Positions 1 through 10,524 of a stretch of DNA of 64,000 nt are shown piece by piece. The stretch comes from Endocalyx cinctus. Lineage: Eukaryota > Ascomycota > Sordariomycetes > Amphisphaeriales > Apiosporaceae. The stretch lies in the NCBI GenBank assembly GCA_001600455.1, contig BCKC01000002.1, positions 4,912,171-4,976,170 on the forward strand, read 5' to 3'. Below the pieces are notes generated by a model that did not search any database, was not told the origin of the DNA, and worked only from the letters and a program-made list of their open reading frames with translations. How positions within the stretch are numbered: the first letter of the stretch is position 1; each line of letters begins with the position of its first letter. Position numbers and translations under genes: made by a program.

Positions 1-424
1 GTCGGTATGGGACTGGAAGTCGTACAGGTCGACGTTGCTGCAGTTGAACGTGTACATGGCATCGCCGGGAACGAGCTCGGCGAGACCGTTTACGCAGGGA
101 ACGGGGGCAGCATCGGCAGCCATAGACTTGTATTGCGAAGAGTCAAAGATACCCTGAGCTCTGCGGTCGGCCCAGAAAGACTAGAAAGAGACGGCATGTT
201 AGCATCAAAGAGCTTGCAAGAAATCCGATTACCCGTGGGTTTTGGCTTAACAAGAATTGAAATTCGAAGTTGAATTGACTTACCTCCTTGTGTTCCATGA
301 TGGTCTGATGCCTAAGACCGCTGTCGTAGAGCGTCTTAGCCAACTCCTCGTTCGGAGCCATCTCCTTAGCTAACGCATAGCTAGAGAAAGCCGCAAGGGC
401 AGCGGCGTTGAGGGAGTACTTCAT
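1..424 (-). CDS. Secreted LVIVD-repeat / choice-of-anchor-B type protein, N-terminal part (partial)
   Basis: The start is the ATG at 424. It is followed by a signal peptide of about 19 residues (MKYSLNAAALAAFSSYALA), so the product is predicted secreted. Exon 1 is 284-424 (47 codons, phase 0). The intron is 181-283 with GTAAGT and CTAG ends. Exon 2 runs 180-1 and leaves the window. The mature N-terminus (HQTIMEHKE, then C-VNG-LAELVPGDA, then CSNVDLYDFQSH) matches, from memory, the conserved start of fungal secreted proteins annotated as choice-of-anchor B or LVIVD-repeat proteins, whose C-terminal part forms a beta-propeller-like fold of unknown function. Only about 107 residues are visible, so the propeller is off the left edge. 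The signal peptide and splice junctions are seen in the sequence; the family name is a recollection. Confidence 0.7.
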
Positions 425-3336
425 CTTGGCTTGGATTCGTCTGATGGTGTGTTTTCTCTGCGACACGATGCACCCGACTTCTGGCTGTAGGATGGAATGA
501 AGTGAGAAGATCAAGAGACTCAAGAAAAAGAAAACCCCGTCCGAAGGAGTCTATTATACTCGTCCCTGAGCGCGGGCATCATTACGAAAGCCCAGGCGGC
601 ATCCCCTTACACGGACAGCATGCCATAACGACAAATAAAGTAGGGTTTAATAAAAGCAAGTATCGGTCGATACGATCACGAGCCCAGATACTGCCGTAGC
701 ATCACAATATACCATATCAGGTAGGTGATTACCCGCATTTAATATACAGCGAAGCCGTCCTGTGCCGTTTGCTGGAAAGACAAGATTATTCTGATAGATA
801 GGGAAGACGGAATGGTCAAAACCCCCGGCCATTGATCCGTATCTTAAGCTTGGCTAGATCTTGGCGTACATTAACGCCACCATCTTGTCTTTAAATTGAA
901 TCTCGGCATTCAAGGCACCCCATCGCGCAAACCGACCTCTACCCCAACTACCCAATCGGTTGAAATGATTTGAGCTTACGAGAGGCTAGGGAGGCAGGAG
1001 AAGGTTGGGTTTGGTCCCCGGGGTTTATAATTTGTCTGCATCTCAACCCTTGGATGGATGTCTAAGGGCGCAGGTGACGGCTGTTACCTTAAAGGGCCGT
1101 CAGGATCAACTGCCAAGTGAGGCAGGCCGTTTCGTTCATTCTAATGTATCCATGTATCTATCCATGCATCGTTTCTACGAATATGAGGGGTCTCGAACTG
1201 ATTTTCGTTGTTTCTCTCCGTATTCTAAAATGATGTGACACTATGTAGTTGTAGGCGGGTAGGATTCTACAACGACTCGGGATGTAGCCATGGTGGCACA
1301 ACAAGGCAGGCCAGAATATACCTTTAATAACCTAGCGAATCAAGTTATGGTAACACTCGAGGCTCGGAGAAAAACTTGAAGCTCGATGGAAGGCAATAGA
1401 AGACTGATTCAAACTTTGGCTTTTGTTGTTCTGAACTCTTATTCGTACTTTCGGCCGGGTAATCGGGTTAAGAATAGAATATAACAGAATAGAGATAATG
1501 CAGGTGCATCGATTTACATGCCTTCTGTTCCTATCTGAATTTATATATTGATCGGTAGCTCTCAGGACTACTTGTCGTGGTGTCTAATACAGCTCTCGGT
1601 GGCTCGCAAAGGGATGTGTTTTCATACGACTTCTTATTAACGCAGAACCCCCTGTAGTCTCGGCGACCCAGCTGCATTCCAAATGCTGATTTCAAAAGGA
1701 AAGAGACAGGAAAAGAAAGGGAACAAAAACGGGAAGCTAATAATGGCATGGTCGAAAAGCAACCCTTTGATGCGTTACCGACTTGATATCAAAGTCATCT
1801 AGAATTAAAATGTTTCTCAACAGTTGCTAGCATGAATGAAGACGATGCTTCAAATATAGAGGAGCTCACGAGTTTACCAATGAATAATAACGTGTCAGCT
1901 ATTGGCTACGGTGAGAAGGGGATGAGGGACCGGTCCAAAATAAATCCCCATCCATGAACAGCATTGACCCCCAGGAAATCATGACATCTTCTCTGGTAAG
2001 GGCCGAGAAAATGAACGATGTAACGTCAAGCTGAAGAATAATTTACAAACGTAAACTTAACAAAAGGTGCCTGCTCAATTTATTTGAACCTCGTCTATTG
2101 GCTGTACAAATGATACCTACATATTCACGTCGTGGGGGATATTTAACGTATGAGTGAAGATGGAGAGAGTATACTGAGTACACTGCACAGCACTGCGTTC
2201 ACTGCACCCCTAAACTATACCGATATACTACTACATACATATATATAGTAAAATAGTCTGCTAATAGATCTGACAGAGTATACCTACACTACTCCATAAT
2301 CCGTACTAAATTCAGCATTGATGAAGATTCGTGGTCAACCCTAAAGAGTAAGTAACTAAACGATAATTAGTATATTAGCTGGTACCAAACTCTTTTTTTT
2401 TTAAAAAAAAAAAAAAAATAAAATAAAATAAAATAAAAAATACTATCCCTGAAAGAAAATCTAGATTAGTGTTATATACATATAACTTATAATATTAATA
2501 AAGGATTTACATATATTCTTTTCTTGAGTCAAGAGTTTCTCAAGAAACCGGTTACATAGTACGCCACTAAGTTACTCACTCTACCCCTGCTTTATGGGTG
2601 GGTAGATGGGTAATCTATACGAGTACAAAATCGTCGTCGCGAGGGTCAATTTAAGCTTTACAGCGGAAGGAATCATGCGAAGAGGGTGCATTCCAGTCGG
2701 AATTTATCATATATTGGTGCAATATCATGCGGAATCAAATGTATATGTAGATTCCGAAGTGGGTTGGTAAAAGATCTTACTTGACTGTATTCCCCCAACA
2801 TACGCCAAGAGGGGCGGTAATAGGGCAACAGGGCAGGGAACCAAACCCTCAAGTTATCCTAGTGACCAAGTGATGAAATACTATGATTGGTTGCTTAGAA
2901 TTATCGACTCTCGAGAACTCTTGAACTATACGTGTTGACAAGATTTTATGGTAAAAGAAGCTAAACCATCATTCATGGTCTGCATTACGCGGCCCCAATC
3001 TAAGATGTCCTGCACTAACGTACGCGCGACATGAAACGGCTCCGTCGCGAATGTGTTTGGGATCGTAGACCCAATACAGCGACAAGCCACCCCAATGCTG
3101 ATCACCGTACAAGAATCAGACGATCCATCAACGATACGTATACATAGTAATTAAAATATAGAAGATATACCCCGCCACTGGCTTCAAAAACCTGTCAATG
3201 TTTTTTCTTCTTCTTCATCGACGCATTATCCATTCCGTGTAAACCCAAAGCTACCAGGCGAAGGAAAAAAGCCATAAAGAAAGAGAGTCTGTGTACTGCG
3301 TGAAGAAAGGAAGACAAAAATAGAGCAGAGAACAAA
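425..3336. other. Gene-free interval
   Basis: This is nearly 3 kb without a convincing gene. The left 150 bases are the promoter and 5' leader of the leftward secreted-protein gene, with a TATAATA-like box near 551-557 on the minus strand. The rest is AT-rich, has only short unconserved open frames, and contains the T/A tract at 2393-2440. The right 150 bases are the leader of the UstYa-like gene. Confidence 0.6.
2393..2440. repeat. T-run followed by A-run and AAAAT repeats
   Basis: Ten T are followed directly by sixteen A and then several TAAAA units. This gives a self-complementary low-complexity tract in a gene-free region. It looks like simple-sequence drift and shows no sign of a mobile-element end. 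Confidence 0.8.
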
Positions 3337-4379
3337 ATGAAAAACGAAAGAGAGAATCATAATGCCTATTATGGCGTCCAGACGGAGGACCACGACGACT
3401 CGAGCATCACCGACGTAGACGAGACCATCGACCTCAACGATAAAGATTATCTAAGCACCTCGCCTACCCGGACAAAGAGGAATCTCATACTCTTGGAACT
3501 CAAAAGAAATAGATGGCTCATAGATACGTTCTTATTACTCGTCATTATCGCCCTGCTATTCGAGAAGAGTTGGTCACATAGAGGGGACGATCACTACTTC
3601 GAGGGAAACGGCGATATAACGGGATTCGCGCCTCGGTGTAAGTCATAAACATATAACCTATATTTACCCAAGAAACATACGAAGAAGAAAAAAAACTATG
3701 CAATAGAATAATCTCTAATCATTTTCTTCCCAACAGTTGCGCAACAAATCAAGACTTTCTCTCCCGATCCGGGGTTCGTGCCGGAGAATACCTCAGAATT
3801 CTTCACGACCGAAACCAAAGAAAAGTGGCTTAGCCTCGTACCCAGTACGTAATTTTTCTCTTCGCTCGTTGAAATGATCTACGTACGTTTCGGGAAACTG
3901 ATATAAAGAATATAGGGGGTCTCGGATACCTTGAAATCAAAAACCCGAAGGAGTTCGATAATTTACCTACGAAGCTCGCAAACTTCCAGGATAAGTTTGT
4001 AGTCACATCGGGTATGACACATCAGTTGCATTGTCTGGTATGCTTTTTATCTTCTTCTCTTGGTCATCAGAGCCTTTATTATATTGAAAGCTCTCGTTAA
4101 CACGATGAGTAGTACGCTATAGCCGAGGCTTACTCGGCACTATCGTCGGACACGAGCAAGGTACCGGAGGAAACGCCGTGGCACCTAAACCATTGCTTTG
4201 ATTACCTGCGCCAGAGTATTATGTGCTGCGGCGATGTAGCGTTAGAAGGAGAGCAGACTACGTTCCCCGAAGGTTTTGACGGAAGTGACGGGTGGGATGC
4301 GAAGCACGTGTGCAAGGACTACAGTCAGGTCTTTGAGTACCTAGACAGCAACCGGGCTAATGACGCGGAGTGGATTTGA
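3337..4379 (+). CDS. UstYa-like (DUF3328) membrane-anchored oxidase-family protein
   Basis: Four exons, 3337-3637, 3737-3844, 3916-4037 and 4113-4379, join in frame to a 265-residue protein. The introns begin GTAAGT, GTACGT and GTATGC. The architecture is a charged cytosolic N-terminus, one membrane helix around residues 55-75 (WLIDTFLLLVIIALLF), then a lumenal domain with the two hallmark motifs HQLHC (172-176) and HLNHC (201-205). These define the UstYa/DUF3328 family, whose known members perform oxidative cyclisation or tailoring of ribosomally made fungal peptides (ustiloxin, phomopsin and related pathways). The gene is convergent with the GH18 gene, 244 bp apart. No repeated-core UstA-type precursor, UstQ-like tyrosinase or peptidase is visible in the window, so its substrate is unknown and it may be an orphan member. 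The family assignment is firm; the activity is inferred. Confidence 0.88.
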
Positions 4380-4554
4380 TTGATATATATAAGATGATAC
4401 CCAGTCAGAGATGACTATATTTTGTTTTCGGTTTATTTTTTATGTTATTTACTCCTCAAAGATGCAGGTTCATGCGAGGATAGTAGGTTAGAAGTCAACT
4501 TTCGCCATCGTGGAAGAGCATATAACTCATTTTAAAGACACAAATTCTCACTCC

Positions 4555-4585
4555 TTTTTTAAAAAAAATTTTTAAAAAGAGGGGG
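4555..4585. terminator. A/T palindromic tract between convergent genes
   Basis: Runs of T and A alternate (T6 A8 T5 A5) between the 3' ends of the UstYa-like and chitinase genes, ending in a G-rich stretch. It could lie in the 3' UTR or polyadenylation region of either gene. This is position-based inference only. Confidence 0.3.
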
Positions 4586-4623
4586 AGGGGCAGTTGGTCA
4601 ATCGGAGGGAATGCTAAACTCCT

Positions 4624-5718
4624 TCAGATCCTGGTCAAACTCTCCCAACCAGCGCGAACTAAACTCTCGGGTCCTTCTGCGATATCTCCTACCCCCGTCC
4701 AGTAGAACAACCCACCGAGCCCCATCACCTTTACGTACTCGGCCTTCCTCTGCACCGTCTCCGGCACATCGAAGCTCACGAACCCTTTGCTGCCACCGTC
4801 GTCAACGTAGCTCGCGGCGCCCACGTCGCGGTCAATCTCGGCGTTACGTATCCACTCCCGCGGCAAGTCGCGGTATTCCATATCGCCGGCCTCGCCGAAC
4901 GGTCGGCCTACCGCGCGCGCCCCCGCGAACCAGCGCGCGTACGCCGGGATCCCGAGGACGATCTTCCGAGCCGGAAAGCCGCGCGAGACGAGGTACTCGA
5001 CCCCGCCGTGGCAGGAGTGGCGCAGTGCCGGGTGTTTTTTGTGATGATGGTCGTTTTCGGCGGGAGAAGGGTAGTAGGGTAGCAGCTGCGCATGATGACC
5101 GCTCACCTCCGTCCACGAGCCGGTGAAATCGTACCCCATCAGGTGTAACGAGTCGAGAACTTGTCCCGCGGCCTCCATGTTGATGTGGCGAAGACAATAC
5201 TCGCCAACGGGCAATGCCGTCGTGAGCAAGTACTTCGGCCGGGGGAAGGCGTCCCTCACGACTCGTAGGAGCTCCAGGTAGTGCTGTCCGGCCTCAGGGG
5301 TCGTTGGGTGCTCCCAGTCAATGTCGACGCCATCTAGGTCATGTCTGTCGACAAAGTCGCGACATGCGCGGGCAAACGTTATCCTTCGGTCGCCGTCGAC
5401 CGCTATGTGCGCGAAGTTATCGCTGCCGGAACCGCCACCGATAGATAAGAGCGTCTGGAGCGGTGGGTTGCCACTGTTTTGCGAGAGTGTGTTCTGCTCG
5501 CGTAGCCTAGCAAGCGCTGATAAGCACCCCTTTTCCCCATCCGCGGCTATTTCCAAGTCTGCCCAAGAGTCCATGTACTCTAAAGTACCGTCTCTTTTTG
5601 GCAGCACAAAAGCGTACATGATCCGGTTAATGCACGGCATCTGCAGTGATGACGGGGGCTGGCTTTGATAGATGCGCCAGCTAGGATAGTAGACAGCATT
5701 GATATAAGAGGTCATCAC
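4624..5718 (-). CDS. GH18 family chitinase-like protein, no signal peptide
   Basis: An intronless frame of 364 residues. The start is the first of two adjacent ATGs (MMTSYINAVYYPSWRIY), where NAVYYPSWRIY is the first strand of a GH18 TIM barrel. SIGGGSGS (92-99) is the SxGG substrate motif. DGVDIDWEHP contains the catalytic DxxDxDxE at D129, D132, D134 and E136. LMGYDFTGSW and the C-terminal FYWTGVGD-type strand complete the barrel, so the domain is full length. There is no signal peptide and no binding module, so the enzyme would be cytosolic or leave by a non-classical route. Expected reaction: endo-hydrolysis of beta-1,4-GlcNAc polymers. The frame is distinctly more GC-rich than the flanking DNA. 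A Zn2Cys6 regulator lies upstream on the same strand, 927 bp away. Confidence 0.93.
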   Translation of the reverse strand: MMTSYINAVYYPSWRIYQSQPPSSLQMPCINRIMYAFVLPKRDGTLEYMDSWADLEIAADGEKGCLSALARLREQNTLSQNSGNPPLQTLLSIGGGSGSDNFAHIAVDGDRRITFARACRDFVDRHDLDGVDIDWEHPTTPEAGQHYLELLRVVRDAFPRPKYLLTTALPVGEYCLRHINMEAAGQVLDSLHLMGYDFTGSWTEVSGHHAQLLPYYPSPAENDHHHKKHPALRHSCHGGVEYLVSRGFPARKIVLGIPAYARWFAGARAVGRPFGEAGDMEYRDLPREWIRNAEIDRDVGAASYVDDGGSKGFVSFDVPETVQRKAEYVKVMGLGGLFYWTGVGDIAEGPESLVRAGWESLTRI

Positions 5719-6645
5719 GATTATAGTTTCTTATTCGGAAGAAGTTCGAGGAGTGTATTCAGGTACTTGTGATGTAGGAACTTTAACCAGTGTATAATAT
5801 TATATAAAACCAGGATCGTTGTATTTTAAATGTGAAGTATCTAGAAATATATAGTGTAGATATCTCTATTCTGTACGCTTTTTTCTATGTGTTGTAGATT
5901 TAACACTCTTTAATGGTTTGCGTATGAACGAAGATTAAAGTGAAGCTTGCATGTTAATGTTAGGTATGTTGGTCACAACGTCACATAAATTTAAGTCGGA
6001 CATGACGGAATGTAAAATGATTCAGGAAATAACAACATCAGTTAGTGAATATTGACGTGCATATTCTGTCTCGTACCCCGAGAAAGAAAGGGGAAAAAAA
6101 AACTTGCATGTTTAGTTACCTGCACTTATAATTACCATCATTTGACTTGAACATTTCCCAAATTCTCTACGGTATCTGAGACATTCCAATTTGTTTAGCT
6201 TACCTTGTCACAGCAAGTTTCAACTTAAGTTTTTCCATATATCGCCTTATTCTATCGCGTCAACGCAATTTAAGTCAAATCGAACATGTCCGATCTCGGG
6301 ATAGCTCTGCCAAATTCTCGGTAGACATAATATTTTTATTTTCTGGTCTCGTCAAGTTATTGAGGCAGCTTAGATTCTGGCAAGTAGTTCCTTGTTGAGA
6401 TCTGTACTACGTTAAATCCAATGTTACCAATTAACATAAGCAGAAGATTGCTCTTCATAGCCTTAGTTCCCGTCCTCCAATTGATATGTTAGGTTGTAGG
6501 ATTTGTTTCTTTTTTTTTTTTTTTTTTTAGGGGGGNGGGGGGATGTTATATAAAAAATCATTACGGCGCCGTTTCAATTATCCCTAAGAACGCTCAGCCG
6601 ATTACGGTATGTAGTAACCAGGCAAGAAATCCTTCGCTAGGACAA
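5719..6645. other. Intergenic: chitinase promoter side and regulator 3' side
   Basis: AT-rich sequence between two leftward genes. It contains a long T-run joined to a G-run with one N at 6536 (about 6510-6542), probably an assembly-difficult homopolymer. I see no further gene. Confidence 0.6.
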
Positions 6646-8214
6646 CTAAGAGGTTTGAGTAGATTGTTTCCTAAAAGTCGCATGCCATTTTGCCATCCTT
6701 TCCAATCCATATATCGCCGTCATATATGTTTTTGTAAATTCGTCGACATTTACTGGATCGGCGTCCAAAAAAAATCTAGATAACTCCACATTGGCCATGA
6801 ATAGGGGGCTTTTACCACTCATGGCCAAATTGCTCCATTGATACGGATCCGGTGCTTCCCAAAGGTCTGCTAAGGTTGTGAAACCAACGCCGCCATAGCA
6901 CGTCGACCAGCCCACCTTGAGGAGTTGATATGACGATATCGTCACCGTGCAGACTAGATAAGTCCGCCGAATGCTTTCCGACAGCAACCAGTGACTCCAA
7001 GCCCGAGTCTCGATGTCCTCAGCCAAAGAGAGGGCCATGGGATTATCATCGTCGGGGTTTGGATTTTGGACGGCCGAGACCATGGTCGAGTAAATACATG
7101 AATCGAGCTTTACGCATTCCCACATCTCCGTCAACCATAGAAGCATTGTCGGAATAAATCTCTCGGCTGCAACCCGGAGACTGATATCCCCATCGAAAAA
7201 CCCAACCAGGAGGTATGTGAAGAGGGCATGAACTCTGGCAACATGGTCCAACGGTTGCAGTAGATCGTTTTTACTACATGTACAACCTTGCGATTCCAGA
7301 GGGGCTCCTGATACCGCATCTCCCGATGTCGTGGTTGAAGTGAGGGGCTCCTGCTCTGGTTGGGTTGTTTGATTACTCTCGACAAGCTCCCTCATCCGCT
7401 CCCCTATGATGCGAACACACATGTCGGAAGTCTCGGGTGTGCGGGCGTAGTACGCCGAGAGCACCGCCCAAGCGTCCTGGGCACAGCGTGGCATCCTCTT
7501 CTGGTAGAGACGCCGGTGTATAAAAGGTGAAGTGCCAGCGATGGTCCAATTTCGCATCCAATTCTGCAAGGTGACAACGAATTGCTTTATGGCGACCACA
7601 TCAAATGACTGCATAGGCCAGCGGGGTCGATCCACCGATATCTCCCTCCAAGTGTCGTCTCTGTGGAACCAATCCGGCCGTGGGGGACCGGCGGCGGTCA
7701 ACTTTATAATATCGCTGTTGAAAGTCGAGCCGCAGACCGAGATCCGGAATGATTCGTCGGCGAGGAAGAAATCTAATGGGCGCGAAGGCTCTCCCAGAAG
7801 AACGGTCGGTGATGACCTCTGCTCTCTTGTTTCTTCTTCCGTGGTATATTGTACGTTGAGCCGAAAGTCTTCTAAAGCTGGATCCAAATTTAAGAGCGGT
7901 GCGCCAGCTATATCGCTCGATGAAGAGCTGTCGTTTTTATTCTTTATCCTAGAAATTTCGGGACCGGGACCAGAATCTCTACTAGCGCTGGTACTGGTAC
8001 TGGCATTTTGCATATCTGCGAGTGCATAGTCCCACGCGGTGGTGTTAATGGGAGGGTATCGACAGGATAATCCTCTCTTCTCGCACCGCTCACATCTTGG
8101 TAGAGCTTTGGAGCAAGGCCTTTTCGCTTTTGTACATGCGGTACATGCCTTTTGTCTCAAGGTCTTTCCCGTGGGCGTCGACAACGATGATGTTACACTT
8201 CGTGAGGAGGACAT
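6646..8214 (-). CDS. Zn(II)2Cys6 fungal transcription factor
   Basis: An intronless frame of 522 residues. The N-terminus has a complete binuclear zinc cluster with spacing CX2CX6CX6CX2CX6C (C24, C27, C34, C41, C44, C51; core CTACTKAKRPCSKALPRC), preceded by a basic stretch. This is the Gal4-type DNA-binding domain. The middle and C-terminal regions resemble fungal regulators of secondary metabolism or accessory pathways: low-complexity Ser/Asp after residue 85, then a helical region with an HxLFTYLLVGFFDGD-like stretch. The nearest gene on the same strand is the GH18 chitinase, and a UstYa-like gene and a small secreted protein are close, so it could be a pathway-specific regulator of this block. 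That role is inferred from position only. The length suits the family and I see no break. Confidence 0.92.
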   Translation of the reverse strand: MSSSRSVTSSLSTPTGKTLRQKACTACTKAKRPCSKALPRCERCEKRGLSCRYPPINTTAWDYALADMQNASTSTSASRDSGPGPEISRIKNKNDSSSSSDIAGAPLLNLDPALEDFRLNVQYTTEEETREQRSSPTVLLGEPSRPLDFFLADESFRISVCGSTFNSDIIKLTAAGPPRPDWFHRDDTWREISVDRPRWPMQSFDVVAIKQFVVTLQNWMRNWTIAGTSPFIHRRLYQKRMPRCAQDAWAVLSAYYARTPETSDMCVRIIGERMRELVESNQTTQPEQEPLTSTTTSGDAVSGAPLESQGCTCSKNDLLQPLDHVARVHALFTYLLVGFFDGDISLRVAAERFIPTMLLWLTEMWECVKLDSCIYSTMVSAVQNPNPDDDNPMALSLAEDIETRAWSHWLLSESIRRTYLVCTVTISSYQLLKVGWSTCYGGVGFTTLADLWEAPDPYQWSNLAMSGKSPLFMANVELSRFFLDADPVNVDEFTKTYMTAIYGLERMAKWHATFRKQSTQTS

Positions 8215-9122
8215 CCTCGTCTTTCCTTAAGTACTAACAACAACCTAGTCAATTAACAACTTGATGATTTATTTCCTGGCCCCTTTTATCAATAAACACA
8301 TAAATGTAGCGATACGAAGTATAAACCTACTCAGCTGGCGAGCTGGTGTAAATTGAAGATATTAATAGGTACTTACTTGATCAATATGATGACCTCGAGG
8401 ATTAATAAGCCCGTGGCATATTTGACTAATTATTCTGGTCATCCCCGGTCTTACCAAATGTCCCCATACATATACCACAGTACTTTATATTCATTGTTTC
8501 ATTTGAACAACTCTTGGAAGATCCATGTGCTTAGTTATATCACAATGATTTTTTAGTTAATGATATCGCGTTACCCGGTGATAAACTAAATCACATCGCA
8601 CTCAGAATATTCGGTGGTTTGGTCACAACGCCATTTTTTATTCATTTTTTTTCTGGTATCTTCTTTTTTCTGCTTTGCCTCCCCCCATGCGCCGTGGCGT
8701 TAGTGGTATAGAAATACAACAATCGGATAGGAACTGCCTCGCGATTGCAGAGTTAAGATATTACTATACAAAATCGCCAGTAATTAATTGTATATCGCAC
8801 TTAGGAAACTCCAAAACTCCACGCGTACCCCCCCTTTATCCTTAATACCCACTCCCTTCGCTTGCCTTCGAGGTCTATCCGTGCGAACTCATGACAGCAA
8901 GCATCTAATTACAGCCGTTGTGGCAGCCATACTGATCAAAAGCGACTCTAAGTGCCTATCGATCTTCGGTGATTATGTGATTTAGGGTATCTTATTCGCG
9001 GCTTCGCTATTATTGTTGACTGCTTTCATGTTAACCAACCGTTATCATTCATAATACGATGTAATATAGATTCATCACTGACCATTCGAGGCTATAAGAG
9101 GATCCTCTCTTGTTTTCCTTGT
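8215..9122. other. Intergenic, promoter of the regulator
   Basis: No supported gene. An open frame of 67 codons at 8353-8556 has no family signal or start context. A stretch near 8690-8712 looks weakly like a tRNA A-box but lacks a B-box. Confidence 0.55.
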
Positions 9123-9314
9123 TTATTTGGCAATGCCGGCACCTTCCAGAGCGGCGGCACCTTCAGCGGCGGCAGCACCCTCATTTCCTAGAAACGAAAG
9201 AGCACCATCACCGACTACCAAGGCAGGCGAATAAGCACCGAGGTTGATGTTCAAGGGGGCGGCCGCGGCCAGGGCCATAAAGGTGGTAAAGACAACGGCG
9301 AAAGTAGACTTCAT
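9123..9314 (-). CDS. Small secreted protein, 63 residues
   Basis: A complete short intronless frame. It opens with a clear signal peptide (MKSTFAVVFTTFMALAAAAP, cleavage probably after the Ala run near residue 19). The mature part of about 44 residues starts LNINLGAYSPALVVGDGALS and ends in an Ala/Gly/Glu-rich tail. It has no cysteines, so it is not a disulfide-stabilised effector. The segment GAYSPALVVGDG is, as far as I recall, seen in other short secreted ascomycete proteins of unknown role. There is no Kex2-type KR ladder and no repeated core, which argues against a RiPP precursor. The function is unknown; apoplastic signalling, effector or wall association are all open. Confidence 0.7.
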   Translation of the reverse strand: MKSTFAVVFTTFMALAAAAPLNINLGAYSPALVVGDGALSFLGNEGAAAAEGAAALEGAGIAK

Positions 9315-10488
9315 TTTGACAGAGTGATTAAGGAGGTATAGTTTTGGGTTGGGAGAATATAGATGACCAGATCTAATATTGTGGAAAAAAGAATGTGATG
9401 ATGCACCTGTGCACTTGAATTCCGAAGCAGTAAAGGAAAGCGAGGAAAAAAGAAGAGATGAATAATAATAGCGGAGTGAAGAAAGAAACAGAAGAAAAGG
9501 GAGAGAACAAGGTCTTGGAACCCGAACGTCTCGTGGTTCTTATAACAGTTAAAAAGATGAGTCCTTACCTTGCAAAAGACTAGATCAGCATGTAAAGCAT
9601 CTTTTCCTTTTCTATTTTTGTCATGTGTTTTACCTTTTGGTGGAGGTCCATCTGAACTTGAAGGAAACAGGAAGATTGTGCTGGTGAGAACAGAGAATTC
9701 TGTGTCGCCAAGCGTTGCCAAGGGCCTCAGAACAGCCAAGGTGTGGGATCGCTAGGTATTTATCGTTGCAGCGTTTCAAACATGAAGCGCACAGTTCTAC
9801 TAGACTAGACGCTTTCTCTTGGTTGACCCTGTTAATGTTTGTTCGAGCGCAATTTTATATGGTATTATTACTTTACCGTGTATAGATGCCTCTGATAGAA
9901 GAGAACATTTCAATACAGAGCCCATCACCTGCCATCAATAGAACAAGATCTACTGCGTACAGTTTCATCGACTCAAAGCAAGATGAACCCGCTGATTTTA
10001 ATTTTAGACTTGATAATTGATCGACTTCGATTCCGGAAGTCTAGGTATACACCATCAGACTATATCAACTTATTCTGTGACTCTCATTAGAACCGTCAGA
10101 TTTTTTTTTCTCTCCCCCATCAGTAAAGAGGGACGAAAAAGTTAGCGAAGATAGCAGTTTCATGCCAAGTGAGAAGATAAGCTCAGGGTTCTACCTATTA
10201 TGATATATATCAATGACCGCGTACCAGTGATGAGGTTCTTGGCAATTCCCCGCGTCTGTGGGGAGAAAGCTTGAGCGGCTTGAGATAGCTGAGCTCAGAC
10301 AACTTACCTTCCAGCCAAGCCGTATCACCATTACCATATTCGAAAAGGAAAGTAATAGACCCGAGGTGCTAACCGACTCTTGATACGGCGTTGAAGCGCA
10401 GGTACAGGAAAAGCTTAAGTCGGGGCTTGCGGGCCTCTCATACGCGTAATCCATTATCCAAATGTTCCAAAGGCCAAGTCAATAGAGC

Positions 10489-10524
<36 letters not shown>

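Noticed and set aside
8690..8760. tRNA-like segment (GGCGTTAGTGGTATA)
   Set aside because: It resembles an A-box region, but there is no B-box (GGTTCRANNCC) and no acceptor-stem pairing at the right distance.
9311..9739. 142-codon frame upstream of the small secreted protein
   Set aside because: It is out of frame with the secreted protein, pyrimidine-biased and lacks any domain; it is the promoter region.
10191..10454. 87-codon minus-strand frame
   Set aside because: No homology signal, no splice partners, weak composition.
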